DNA from: JABCYV01 sp963729325
GTDB taxonomy: Bacteria > Acidobacteriota > Terriglobia > Terriglobales > Acidobacteriaceae
NCBI GenBank assembly: GCA_963729325.1
Contig: CAVSNS010000022.1
Span: 62,001-126,000 of the forward strand
Reading direction: 5' to 3'
Length of the DNA: 64,000 bases
Shown here: positions 44,320-54,746 of the stretch, one piece after another
Numbering within the stretch: position 1 is the stretch's first letter
How the letters are laid out: each line of letters starts with the position of its first letter
Translations under genes and position numbers: made by a program
Notes under the pieces: model-generated
What the model saw: the letters and a program-made list of their open reading frames with translations, nothing else
Database searches by the model: none
Told to the model about the DNA's origin: nothing

Positions 44320-44322
44320 TAG
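43206..44322 (+). pseudogene. IS630-family transposase in two frames
   Basis: The first part, from ATG 43206, has helix-turn-helix domains (RLSKRERQELQRLLQSGLQP, QVAKNVGLTPKTVWLTSQRY, RARWTVRLLSEEVVKRKLVP). The second part (from 43651) has the DDE domain: VVCVDEKPVVLHQE (first D), IHLVLDNLSSHTRKAV (second D), and HGSWLNQAEIAISLFSRQCL (E). The frames meet at a run of seven A (43648-43654). With six A, WREKMWCVAELDEEY would be continuous, as expected for the family. Transcript slippage on A7 could restore the full protein in part of the mRNA. Confidence 0.8.
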
Positions 44323-44439
44323 CTGCAGTCAAGAAATATTCTGGTCAGGCAAGAGAACAGGGTAGCGTAAACGAGCCGGCACCCGCCACGGACAAGGGTT
44401 CGCCCGTTTCCGAAGCAAATAAGTGAGGACCCTAGATTC

Positions 44440-44592
44440 ATGTCAACCATCTTGCTGATTATTTTGATTTTGTTGCTCATCGGCGCATTGCCGACGTGGC
44501 CGTACAGTTCCGGCTGGGGTTATTACCCTAGCGGCGGACTGGGCTTGGTTCTGGTCATCGTGCTCGTCCTCGCACTGACGGGACGGCTGTAG
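44440..44592 (+). CDS. DUF3309-family small membrane protein
   Basis: The 50-residue product is nearly all hydrophobic, with a first helix (TILLIILILLLIGALPTWPY), the conserved centre YSSGWGYYPSGGLGLVLVIV and a short basic end. It matches the DUF3309 family in length and central motif. It follows the original stop of the SYLF gene by 13 bases, so the two were probably co-transcribed before the IS insertion. Function unknown. Confidence 0.8.
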   Translation: MSTILLIILILLLIGALPTWPYSSGWGYYPSGGLGLVLVIVLVLALTGRL

Positions 44593-44991
44593 TAAATCCG
44601 CAGGAGACTTTGGTGAAGGTCGCGCGGAAGAGGAGATAAGCTGCCGGCCTTCACCATAGTTGTTTCCACAATTCATTTTTCCCATGCTGTTTTCCCCTGT
44701 TTGGCAAACTCTTCAGTTCCCTGGCTTAGAAAAACGGCTCGTTGTCAAGATCAAGCCCCGAGTGACAAGCTAAGTTGTTTATTTTCAAGTGAAATGCTGC
44801 GCCACTCGGCGGAGACTCTTGTCATCGCCCGAAAAAATTACATAGGAAACTTTCCGAGCATGCGCCGAAATGTCGAGGAATCAGTGAGTTCCGTATCCTG
44901 GCCGGTTTGGCATGTTTTGTGCTCAATCAGGTACGGCAGATTTCAGAGTAAATTGCTAGGATTATGGTCAACTCATCGACTGGAGGCCGTA

Positions 44992-45645
44992 ATGAATAAC
45001 TTCCGGATTCTGATAGCCGATGATCACGAAGTTGTACGGCGCGGGATCCGCGCCTTGCTGGAAGGCCATGCCGGCTGGGAAGTTACGGGCGAAGCTCAGG
45101 ATGGGCGCGAGGCGGTAGAACTTGCTAACTTACAGAAGCCCGATCTTGTCTTGCTCGATATTGGAATGCCGAATCTGAACGGCCTAGATGCAGCGCGGCA
45201 AATTCTGGCAAACCGGTCTTGCGCGCGTATTCTCATCTTAACCATGCACCACTCTCACCAGGTAGTGAGGGAAATCCTCGCCGCAGGAGCGCGTGGTTTC
45301 CTGCTGAAATCGGACGCGGGACGCGACTTGGTGACGGCTGTCGAAGCAGTCCAACACAACCAAACCTTCTTTACTTCTCAGGTCGCCCAGATGGTGCTTG
45401 AGGGATATCTAAGTCGTGACGACGAGAAAGAAAAATATTATCGCGACTGCCTCACTCCGCGTGAACGGGAAGTGGTACAGCTTGTCGCCGAGGGGAAAAC
45501 AAGCAAGGAAGTAGCTGTGACTCTGAATCTAAGCGTGAAGACCGCCGAGACCCATCGAACCAATGTGATGCGAAAACTTGATCTGCATTCAGTCGCGGAT
45601 TTGACGCTGTATGCAGTAAGAAACGGCATCGTACAGGTCTTCTAA
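44992..45645 (+). CDS. NarL/FixJ-type response regulator
   Basis: With the ATG at 44992 (GGAGG seven bases before) the protein has 217 residues. The receiver domain has the acidic pair (ILIADDHEVV), phospho-Asp (LVLLDIGMPNLNG), Thr/Ser (ILTMHHSHQ) and Lys (GFLLKSDAGR). The LuxR-type output domain (LTPREREVVQLVAEGKTSKE, TLNLSVKTAETHRTNVMRKL) is complete. A longer open frame upstream has no ribosome site. It lies beside a convergent histidine-kinase gene of the matching HisKA_3 class and is its likely partner. Confidence 0.9.
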   Translation: MNNFRILIADDHEVVRRGIRALLEGHAGWEVTGEAQDGREAVELANLQKPDLVLLDIGMPNLNGLDAARQILANRSCARILILTMHHSHQVVREILAAGARGFLLKSDAGRDLVTAVEAVQHNQTFFTSQVAQMVLEGYLSRDDEKEKYYRDCLTPREREVVQLVAEGKTSKEVAVTLNLSVKTAETHRTNVMRKLDLHSVADLTLYAVRNGIVQVF

Positions 45646-46105
45646 GGCGGCCTTCCTGACGTGCGCAATACGGTTGCAGAGAAACACAGGCTCCTAGGTG
45701 ATACTTTTCTACTCTACTTTTGTGTGCGGGGCTTATAAGGGTAATGCTTGTAAGCACAGGTCAAGCCAGACTTCGCCTTTCTAGGGTTTCTACCCGATGT
45801 CCCCACGTCCCCGCGCCGCATAGACTGATTTGCGATTGCCGAGCTGAGATTTCTGACCCCGCGCCCTGGTTTCGGGTGGTTGTCAGAAGCTAATATCGAC
45901 AAGAATTGGAGGAAAAGGGGAAAATGACCCCGAATCAAACAGACCAGGAATCGGGCGAACCGAAGCGCGAAGGCATCGCCTAGCGTGAAGAATTTGGTGA
46001 GCGAAGGCTTCGGGAAAACGAGGCGGCGCGGGTTGGCAAGGCAAAGGATGTGCAAAGGTGAACCAGGGGTAGACCGAGGTTCGAATTGCTGACTAAATCG
46101 AGGTT
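45646..46105. other. Gene-free region between response regulator and histidine kinase
   Basis: About 460 bases separate the two convergent ends. I see no gene, tRNA or strong terminator. Confidence 0.3.
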
Positions 46106-47444
46106 TCAGTCAGCCGCGGATGCGTCGGCTGGTTGCTTTAGCTCGAAGAGCGGCATCACCGCGGAAACCAAAGTGCCTGCCCCGCTAGACTGAATGTCAA
46201 GCTTGCCTCCCAGGTCGCGAATGCGTTCCTGCATCCCCGCCAGACCCACGCCAGATTTTGTTCCCTTGGTCCGAAAGCTCCTTAGCAACTCGCCCGGAAT
46301 GCCTCTTCCGTAGTCCTTCACTTTAAGAACGACGCTGCCCGCTGCTATCTTCAGCTCAATTTCCGCCTTTGAGCTCTTTGAGTGACGATGAATATTGGTC
46401 AGGCTCTCCTGCAGAACGCGAAAGAGCCCAAGCTCAATAGGCTTGGGCAGGCGGGCCATCTCGTCTGGTATGTCTAGCCGGACCTCGACGCCGCTGCGTT
46501 GCGCGAAGCCTTGTACATACCATCGGGCGGCGGAGGCGAGCCCAGCTTCATCGAGAAGCGGAGGGTGTAGCAAATGCGAGATCGTCCTGGTTTCAGCGAT
46601 GGATTGATCCAGGAGATGAATTGCTCCTGTCAGCACTTCGTCGGCGGGCCGCTCTTTCGCAAGCATGTCCAGATTCATCTTCGCACCTACCAGATACTGC
46701 CCAAGACTGTCATGAAGTTCCCGGGAGAATTTCCGGCGTTCCTCGTCTTGCAAGCGCAATAAACGCACGGTAAGCCGGCGCAATGACTCTTCGCGGTCAC
46801 GGGCCGTTTGCTCGGCCTGCTCACGCGCCTATAAGTTCGGCCGAGAGGAGGCGGTAGTTGATGGCGAAAAGCACTACCGCCAGCGCAAACGTCGCTGCCA
46901 ATATTGCGACGGCCAGGACGAACAGACGATCGGAAACCCTTACGCGGGCAGCTAACAATCGCTGTTCCTCCTCACGCATCTGCTGCATGATTGAAGTGAT
47001 TTCAGAAGCAACTGGAGAACTCTTACTGGCCAGTTCATCCTGTCCCGCTGCACCCTGAGGCGACTTTTTCTTGAACTGGATTGAATGCCGAGACAGCGCC
47101 AGGTTGTTATTGATTTCGGTTTCCAGGCGGGCGCTAAGTTCCTGCTGCCTTGGACTATCCTTCGTCAGTTCTCTGAGGTACCGTAATTGCTCAGGAGCTT
47201 CAGCGGCCACAACTTCGAAATCCTCGGCACCGGCCTCCGCCGCACTATAAGCTTCCCTCGCCCATCCGGCTCGCGCCAACGTCGAATCTAGATCTCCCAA
47301 GGCGACTTGAACCTGGTGGGTGTGAATGACCAATTTTTCGCTTTCGAGCAACCGGACAATCGTCACGTACGCAGCTAGCCCACTCAGCAAAAGCAGGATC
47401 ACAGCCGATGCGAATGCCAGCTGCGCCTTCTTATGGGGAGACAT
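46106..47444 (-). pseudogene. CHASE3-like sensor histidine kinase (NarX/DegS class), single frameshift
   Basis: The 5' part (47444-46821) encodes a membrane helix (LAFASAVILLLLSGLAAYVT), a CHASE3-like helical sensor (KLVIHTHQVQVALGDLDSTL...YLRELTKDSPRQQELSARLE) and a second helix (LFVLAVAILAATFALAVVLF). The 3' part encodes the HisKA_3 dimer domain with the phospho-His (RKFSRELHDSLGQYLVGAKM), a conserved LLHPPLLDEAGL block, and the ATPase (FRVLQESLTNIHRHSKSSKA, VKDYGRGIP, GVGLAGMQERIRDLGG). The frames are joined by a one-base shift near 46825 (SAEL/REQAEQTARDREESLRRL). The receiver gene next door would be its partner. Confidence 0.8.
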
Positions 47445-47698
47445 TATTCGTACACCGGAGGTGTGAAGCTATGGTACATAAAACGCCCGCTGGAGAAAAA
47501 TTCCCGTTGAGCAAGTCGCATACCAAGTGGGCTCGATGGTCTACCGCAGAAACTACAGGATTCCCGGTATTCGCAACTCGCCGCGTACGAATGATAATCA
47601 GGCGGTAGCCGAAAGTCGACGACAGTCCCTTTCTTCCGGAACTTACGAAAAGTTGGACCGCAACTAGTAGCTTCCTTTTTCAGTTCCCGAGCTTGAAA

Positions 47699-48166
47699 AT
47701 GTTGATGACAATTCGCATCCTAGTTGCAGATGACCACCCGGTCGTGAGGCGGGGCCTCAAGAATCTACTTGGCAGACACCCGGGATGGGAAGTGATTGAT
47801 GAAGCCGAAGACGGGGTGGAAGCCGTCGAGAAGGCGAGCCGCCTGCTCCCCGATATCATCGTACTCGACATCACCATGCCAAAGATGAACGGACTGGAGG
47901 CATGCCGACGCATCCGCAAGACCGCCCCGGCGTGTGAAATCCTGTTTCTGACGCAGCATGATTCTCCGCAGATGATGCGCGAGGCGATCGAGGCGGGAGG
48001 GAGGGGTTATGTGGTAAAGTCCAGCGCCGCCCGCACTTTGCTTCCGGCAGTCGAGGCGCTTAGCCGACACGAATCATTTCCTGGCCCGCGCCATCGCCGA
48101 CCGTGCTGGCTGATCGTCGCAGTCGCGGCCGAAGTCTGTGCCTTTCGGTCCTGCCGAGATCGGTAA
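47699..48166 (+). pseudogene. Response regulator receiver domain without output domain (broken)
   Basis: The receiver domain is well kept: RILVADDHPVVRRGLKNLLG, IIVLDITMPKMNGLEACRRI, EILFLTQHDSPQMMREAIEA, GGRGYVVKSSAARTLLPAVE. After ALSRHESF the frame turns into non-family sequence (GPRHRRPCWLIV). In an alternative frame the sequence reads LARAIADRAG, close to what would follow. No LuxR HTH follows, so the gene is truncated. The closely related intact regulator lies at 44992. Start of the frame is uncertain (ATG 47699 or 47705). Confidence 0.7.
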
Positions 48167-48222
48167 GTCGTACCCGCGCCCTGCTTATGGTGCTTTCGAC
48201 TTGCCCGCTTCAAACTAAGCCA

Positions 48223-49840
48223 CTACCGCAAACCATAAACATTGAGCCTACCCACGGCTCCGACGTAGACTTTGCCGTTGGCAACGGTCGGTACCGCGAA
48301 TTTCACTGCGCCTCCTGCTCCATTGCCGCTCCCCTGGGTGGAGTTGAAGAGTTCTTTGGCGAGGTTGGTCGCATCGTAAGCGTGCAGAATCTCAGACTTC
48401 CCCGAACTGTAGCCCTCGGTTTGAATGGCCCACAGGATCGCATTCGAGTTACCGTTCGCAGAAATGGAAGGCGTTGCCGGCGGGAAACCGTAAGAGGTGG
48501 CGGTTTGCGAACTGGGTGAAGCGATAAACTTCCCCATGATCACATCAAACGAAAAGGCTTTGAGGTTGTCACTGAATTGGCCCCCCAATGTAGAGCGTAT
48601 TGTTCCACCAGGCCGGAGAACTCCACATGCCTCCATTCGCGCCAGGGATGTTTTGCACGATCTGATTGTTGCTGTTGGGGTTGTAGTTCCCCATTTTGTC
48701 GCGATCCACCAGGTAGAGAGTGCCCTCCTTACCAGACTGAGCCAGTAGGTGCAGGTGCGGCGAGCCTGCTGGTTGGTCGGGAAGAAGCACCAGGCCGCCC
48801 GAGCCTAAATCGGTGTCGCCGCTGTTGAGCGATGACTGGTCGGAAGGCGTGAAGTAATCGGCAACTGTGAACGATCCCCCGCTTGGTGGAGGGAGCTTCA
48901 CGATGCTGTCACCGTAATCGGACCCATTGCCGCCATTGGGACCGACGTCGAACGCACCGTTACCAGTGGCAAAAAAGGTGTTGAAGTTTACATCACCGGC
49001 CAATCCGCCGCCGCTTTGCCAAATCCCGCCAAATCCGGCATTCGGGGTCGCGTTCCAGACTCCCAGCTGTGCCAACGAGTGGGCGTCATAGGCCATAATC
49101 CAACCGTAATAAACAGGATTGTCGCAGTGGGATGCCCAGCCAATCAGAACTTGTCCGTTCTGCAATAGGAGTCCTGGGCGTTGCGCTTGCGTGCGGGGAT
49201 CAAAGGTGACGGTCGTACCGCCGTCTCCACTGCCCTTAACTTGAGCTTGAATCACCTGCGGACCGCCGAACTTCTCTGCCCCCGTGGTCACGTCCAAAGC
49301 GTGCAAGCGTTGTATGAACTGTCCTTTTTCCTTGGTTTTTGCCAGCGACGTAAATCGTGTTTGTGCGTGGTGTCGATCACGGGGTGCTGGTTATGCCGAT
49401 CACAGGGATCAGGTCGCTACATCCGATTTCGAGTGCTGGAAACCGCAGTGATTCCTTTTGCAGGATTCGTGAAATTCGCCACCCACAAGGGGCTCGCATT
49501 GCTGCCAGCATTGCTATCGGCGTCAAAGGCATACACCATGTCTCGTTCAGTGGCTACAAAAACCACGTTGTGCACGCCTTTACCGGGAATCGTGACATTC
49601 TGCAAGTACAAAGGCTGCGCGTAAACGTAGCCCTTAACGGGATAGTAAAAAAGTCTGCCCAAAGGAAGTCTTATTCACGTTGGCGGTCGTGAGACTCGTT
49701 TCCTGCAGGTTCTGCCCGGTTCGGCTGTTGTCATTGTGATAAGTGGTGACGCTCACCTGGCCCAGCGAAGTGCTGGACAAGAAGACGAGAATAAGCAGCA
49801 GAGATGTGACGGCAGATCTTGCTGCGTTTTTGGTTTTCAT
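48223..49840 (-). pseudogene. Exported PQQ-like beta-propeller protein, several frame breaks
   Basis: A secreted protein can be read across four frames from 49840. First is a signal peptide (SAVTSLLLILVFLSSTSLGQ) and VTTYHNDNSRTGQNLQETSL. Next is VKGYVYAQPLYLQNVTIPGK and VFVATERDMVYAFDADSN. Then comes a long part at 49306-48569 (MHALDVTTGAEKFGG, LIGWASHCDNPVYYGWIMAY, DSIVKLPPPSGGSFTVADYF). The last is ILWAIQTEGYSSGKSEILHA and FAVPTVANGKVYVGAVGRLN at the end. That is the eight-bladed PQQ-like propeller often seen in Acidobacteria. At least three indels interrupt it. Confidence 0.75.
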
Positions 49841-49955
49841 TTGAGAGTTCTCACAAGATTTGTCGAAGGCTTATATACGAATGCGCCTCTTCATACAAAT
49901 CAAAAGTTCGTGAAGTCATTTCCTTAATTCTGTTTATACGGCTTTCATTCTTCTC

Positions 49956-50915
49956 TCACTGCGGAACCAGGAGAAATCCCACATCCTCATCGCTCCCGTG
50001 GTCACCATAGCCGACGATTTCTCCCCGATTATTAATGCTGGTGGCCATCTCCAATTTCCACTCGGGGTCGGCAACTAAAGTATTCAGATCGTGGAATCCG
50101 GTGGTTTTTTCCCAAAGAAATGCCCGGAAGGCATCGGAGAAAGGACCGAAAGCTCCGACAACGACATCGCAGTTGTTGATGGCTTTGGCATGGCTCGGAT
50201 ATTTGGCGGACAGGTCTAACCGCACGAGCTTGGCATTTGCATAAATTAAGACATGGGGAAACGACTCGATGACTACATGCCCGGCATCGTTGATCGCAAT
50301 CGATGAACTGCCCTCACCGCTAGCTCGGACCCGCTGTATTCCGCTAACGCTGTCCCAAAGAAAAGGATGATAATTACCGCTTCGGTCGTAAACGTCGCCA
50401 ATAACTTTGCCGCGATTGTTAATCCCTGTCGCCGCGCCCCCACAGCAGGCTCCGAGATCGACCGCAGTGTGCTTCCTCCAAAGAACCGGCCCACTTACTC
50501 CCTTGGCGGCAAGCACGGATTCGCCTACGATCTCATCCACATCGTTAATGGCTAAAGGCTTCGATTGATCACCCGGCAGCAAACTGAGTCGGCCATCGCG
50601 ATATGTAAAAGCCTGACGCTTGCTCGAGTCAGCGTTCATAGCGACGCCAACCAAATTGCCTGCCCGGTTGACGCTGACACCCTCCGCTCTCGAGTAGCCG
50701 GAGGGCAAGTCCACTTCCTGTAGCCCAGCGCTTTCGCTCCACAACGCAGCACGCATTCGTGATGTTGTTCCAGCCACCTTCCCGGAGTCACTTATGTGCG
50801 ATGGTCGGAATGGTAAGGCGACGATCTTGTAATGTTTCGCCGCGCATTGAACACTGCTCCCTTGTGCTAGGGCGAAGGCACCGCTCACCAATAGCCAAAA
50901 CACGATCCGGTTCAT
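49956..50915 (-). CDS. Exported HAF-repeat protein
   Basis: The 319-residue protein has a signal peptide (RIVFWLLVSGAFALAQGSSV) followed by seven or so HAF-type repeats. Each has the pattern G-x-(I/V)-(V/A)-G plus A-F-(L/T)-W: for example GVSVNRAGNLVGVAMNADSS, AINDVDEIVGESVLAAKGVS, GINNRGKVIGDVYDRSGNYH-PFLW, and SINNRGEIVGYGDHGSDEDV at the end. Such repeats form beta-propeller-like extracellular proteins (TIGR02913 family), with unknown function. No frame problem is visible. Confidence 0.85.
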   Translation of the reverse strand: MNRIVFWLLVSGAFALAQGSSVQCAAKHYKIVALPFRPSHISDSGKVAGTTSRMRAALWSESAGLQEVDLPSGYSRAEGVSVNRAGNLVGVAMNADSSKRQAFTYRDGRLSLLPGDQSKPLAINDVDEIVGESVLAAKGVSGPVLWRKHTAVDLGACCGGAATGINNRGKVIGDVYDRSGNYHPFLWDSVSGIQRVRASGEGSSSIAINDAGHVVIESFPHVLIYANAKLVRLDLSAKYPSHAKAINNCDVVVGAFGPFSDAFRAFLWEKTTGFHDLNTLVADPEWKLEMATSINNRGEIVGYGDHGSDEDVGFLLVPQ

Positions 50916-51149
50916 TCAAAGTTCGTGAACTGCACCAGCGCGGCGAAACCGCGTTTGCCAAAAGAGGGGGATAACCGGGGAGTCGCGTCCGGGGCAACCT
51001 GTTTCCAAAGCGCTTACGAAAGCAGGGCCCGAATGCGCCCTTCTTTGTACCATCAGAAAGGGCCAAACGCAATCGAATTCTTGTCAGAGACCTTGCTGGA
51101 CGCGGGATTTGGGGCTGTTTGCCTCGGCGGCCGTAACTCGTGCTGCCAA

Positions 51150-54100
51150 TTACAGTTGCGAAACCGCGGGAGCGGCAGTCGGGTTGGGCATATTCGCCGG
51201 GACTCCGGCATGCGTGGAGGCGGATAGTTCCGGCAGAGGACCCAGAGGGCAGTTCGGAGATAAGCGTGCCAGCTTCGAAGCCACGATCTGCTGGGAGTAC
51301 TTGGCCATGTAATGGACCACAGTCTCAACTCGGATTTTTATGCTGCCGGCTGGCTTGGTGGAATCCAGATCGCCAAACTTAAAGAAGAGGGTGCGCGAGG
51401 CTTCGACAATTTTCTGCGTGGGAGTGTAGGTGGGCTGGTCCATTCCGCATTCGTAGCTGGAAAGCCGGATAACACAAGTAATCCACGGGCAGCGAGTCGC
51501 GAACTTGGCGCCCCACATGATTTCATTGGTGTTGCTGCTGTATGAGGACGTCCAAACATCAGAAATATCAAACGGACTCTTGATGCGGCCGCTCCGCAGG
51601 TCCTCTTCGAAGAGCCAGTTCATCAGATCATCTTCCCCCGGAAGGTATTGCAGCCACAGGATCGGAAAACCATGGGCCTGTAGCTCAGCTTCGATCTCAT
51701 GGCCAATTCCCGTGTCCATGTGGTAGGGGCGGGCCAGCACGAGAATGCATGGCTTCTGATTCTGCGCGCACCAAGTCAAGATGTCGCGGCTCTGCTGCCG
51801 GGCCTTGGCGGTAAAACTGTCGAGAGCTTCAAATCCGGCCTGGACAGCCTGTTTTGTCTCTTCCAGGTCCAGATCGAAGACGTCTTTGAGCGAGCTATGC
51901 ATCTGCTCCACGACCATGTGGCGATCGCCGAGACTTACAAAAGGAGATGCATAGACAATCCCGTTTTCGGCAAAGATGTCGCGCTCTTTCATGAATCCGG
52001 CTTTGATACTCTCGGGACCAGCCATCACGCGGGTGCAGGTAATCGTGTCGACCACGTGGCCGTGAAGAATGGAAGGCAGAGTGTGAATCATCGGGCTAAA
52101 TAGAACGTTGATCTTCTTTTTCTGCCCGAAGATCAATTCACCATAGTGACCGCTGATGCATTTCACCGGATAGCAGCAATCCACGGTCCCACGGCCTTTA
52201 CCGAATTCGCGCCCCTGCTCTTCGGAAGTGTCAGAACTGAAGATGATGTTCTCCGACGACACCCCAAGTGCCTTGAGGAAGCCCACCCAGAATTGGGCGG
52301 TCGTCCAGATATTCAGCACTTTCGGAATTCCGACGCGCAGCTGCGAGCGGTCTTTGACCTTAACCGGAGACGCGACGGAATGCTTCTTTGCGAACCAGGT
52401 CGGCAACGTTGGGAAACGCATTTTTTGTCTTCTCGATTCCGGCTTTGATGACTTTCATTTCGTTGAGATCTTCGACCAGCCCCTTCGGGCAGGAGTTGTT
52501 CACAATCACCCGCTCCCATCCCTTGCTGAGCGGCACTTTGCTCCACTCACGTCCCTTGCCTCCGAGTAACTCCACGTCAATGAAGCTACGCTGGCAATTT
52601 ACCGGACACCAGTGGCAAACCGTGTCGGTTGAAGTCGCGGTCTTGTAGGTCAGGTTCTCGATCGAGTCGAAACCGCGAAATGCGGTGCGTCCGCCTTTTT
52701 CCGCCCAGTCCAAAGCCACTATCGCAGCGCCAATCGCCCCTGCCTCGCCAGAGTAGGGATGCACAACCACTTCGGCCTCGGGAATCTTGGACAGAATGAA
52801 ATCCACCTGGGTCTTCACCACAGCCAGATTCTTGTGGGTTCCGCCTTGCAGGATGTACTTCCGGCCGACCGATTTAAGATTGTTCAAGCCGCCGGCGTAG
52901 ATCCACACATTGAGCGGAAGGATGGCGCAAAGAGCGGCAAGAATTTCATCCGCCTGCCAGCCCTTGCGTTGCTGATTCACGATATCGCTCTGCAGAAAGA
53001 CACCGCATCCCATCGAAAGCTGGGGCATGGCAGTGGCTCGAAATGCACCGTCGGCCATTTCGTTCATGGGAATGTTGAAGCGCTCGGCCACGCCCTGAAG
53101 GAAAGCTCCGTTTCCCGAAGAGCATTGGGAATTCAGCCGGAAGTCCGTCACTGCGCCGTTGTTCAGGATCATGATCTTGACGTCGACGCCGCCGACGTCA
53201 CAGATGCAATCCGCGTCCGGAAAATAGTGCAGTCCGGCAGTGGCGTGTGCAATGGTTTCAACCACGGGACAATCAGCGCCGAGAATGTCTTTCAGCAAGT
53301 CTTTGCCGTATCCCGTGATCGCCAGTCCCAGGATTTCCCCATTTCCCACTGCGGTTCGAATCTGCCGAAACAGCGACTTGGCATCCTCGATAGGATTCCC
53401 CTTGCTGAGTGCGTAACAGGAGAACAGCAGTTCTTTGTCGGGGCGAGAGGCAAACTGCTTTGGCGGTGGTAGATCCAAAATCGCAACCGACGGATACGGG
53501 GCCGAGATTCCCAGATGTACGAACTTCAGGCTGCGCCGTCGCGGCATGGTGTCCATTGCCGTTGCCATTGCCGTTACCGTGGCCGTTTCCGTTGCCATTT
53601 CCATTCGCGTGGCCGTTGCCATTTCCGCCATAGCGCGCCTTGAACGACTCGAGTTCCTCGATATCCTTCCACAGACCGCCACGCCCGGCCTTCTTTTTCT
53701 CTTCGTGCTGGCCCTCTTCAATCCACCAACGCAGCTTCTTAGCGCCCAGGTAGATGCCGGTGGAAGGTGGTTCACCCAAAGCCACTTCCACGCAGCCCTG
53801 CGCCGCATAGTAGAGGGCGTTGTCGGGCACGCAGATCAGCGATTCAGGGTCTTTACCCTCCGGCATCTCCACCTTGCGCTCCTTCCAGAGCTTGGTCAGG
53901 TGATGACGCCAGGCTTCCTGCAAGCCGGTGAAGAAAAGATTAGGGCCACCCAGAAGCAAGATCTCTGGAATTGGAGTGTTACCGCGGGTAAGAGTGGCCA
54001 GGTTTTGATAGACCACAGCTTCAAACAATGAGGCGATGATCTCGTCTACGGTTACCCCGGCTTTCAGCAGCGTGTTGGCGTCGGCTTCGGCGAAAATGCC

Positions 54101-54700
54101 GCACTTGCTGCTGATCTTATGTAGCGTGTGCCCTGTGTAACGCATTTTCGCGAGCTGCTCGGTCGCGATTTCCAGCTTGCGCGCAGTCTTTTCGATGAAC
54201 GTGCCCGTCCCTCCCGAGCACGCGCTCTGCATCAGGACTTGCTTGCTTTTGCTCCCAGAATTTCCGGTGAAGAAGATCGTCTTCATGTCTTCGCCACCGA
54301 TTTCGCTGACGAAGTGTACTGAGGGGTGGAGTTTTTCGACGGATGCGGCTACAGCTACAACTTCCTGAATGACTTTCCCTCCGACCAGCGGCGCAATCAG
54401 TCCTGCTCCGGATCCAGTGAAAAAGATGCGGTCGCGCTCCGGAGTGAGACCATGTTCGCTTTCCAGCCGTCCCAGAAAGTCCAGGATCTTTTCCGCCTGT
54501 TTGGTATTGTGGCGCTCATAGGCCTTCGCCAGCACCTCGCCGGTTCCGGAGGCAATGACGTATTTGCATGTGGTGCTGCCTACATCGATGCCGCAAAGTT
54601 TTGCGCCGCTCGCCTCGGCAGGCGTTTCCCGCGTGGCATGCGATTGCACAGAGAAGGAGCCGTCCAGCGGCTGAATCTGGACCAGACCGTCAGTGGCCAT
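51150..54700 (-). pseudogene. Acyl-CoA dehydratase activase (BadF/HgdC type) multidomain protein, two frameshifts
   Basis: The gene reads as a two-ATPase-domain protein of about 1180 residues. The first ASKHA domain (KLCGIDVGSTTCKYVIASGT, LMQSACSGGTGTFIEKTARK, KCGIFAEADANTLLKAGVTV) is followed by a linker of Asn-Gly repeats (about 53541-53635). The second ASKHA domain (SVGCDFGSTTAKAVCLS) continues after a shift with DKELLFSCYALSKGNPIEDA, ICDVGGVDVKIMIL and SSGNGAFLQGVAERF. After a second shift near 52400 comes the DUF2229-type domain (RVGIPKVLNIWTTAQFWVGF, TVDCCYPVKCISGHYGELI). The first shift is a C4 run where C3 would restore the frame. Such proteins activate 2-hydroxyacyl-CoA dehydratases. 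Confidence 0.8.
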
Positions 54701-54746
54701 ATATGAGTTAGCCTCTTTCCGATTTTGGGTTCGTTTACCTTCGCTG

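Larger units (their letters stand above)
42455..44426 (+). pseudogene. SYLF (Ysc84) lipid-binding protein, split by an IS630 element
   Basis: The 5' part (42455-43132) encodes a signal peptide (LVALSALVLFLATMGWAAGD) and the SYLF/Ysc84 domain (IPDKVMRDAKCLAVVPSMIK, KGVATCRTDHGWSAPAPITV, GGSFGLQLGGQAVDLVMVV, YSRARGVFAGIDLNGSAISQ). It breaks at PFL. The natural continuation (AAVKKYSGQAREQGSVNEPA, ending at 44426) lies in frame after the IS. Removing 43133-44319 and one TA restores an unbroken gene. As it stands a ten-residue foreign tail (VRRPHR*) ends the product at 43153, so a nearly full SYLF domain may still be made. Confidence 0.85.

Noticed and set aside
53541..53635. Possible CRISPR or tandem-repeat array
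   Set aside because: The repeats are short codon-level Asn-Gly repeats inside the activase linker, without spacers.
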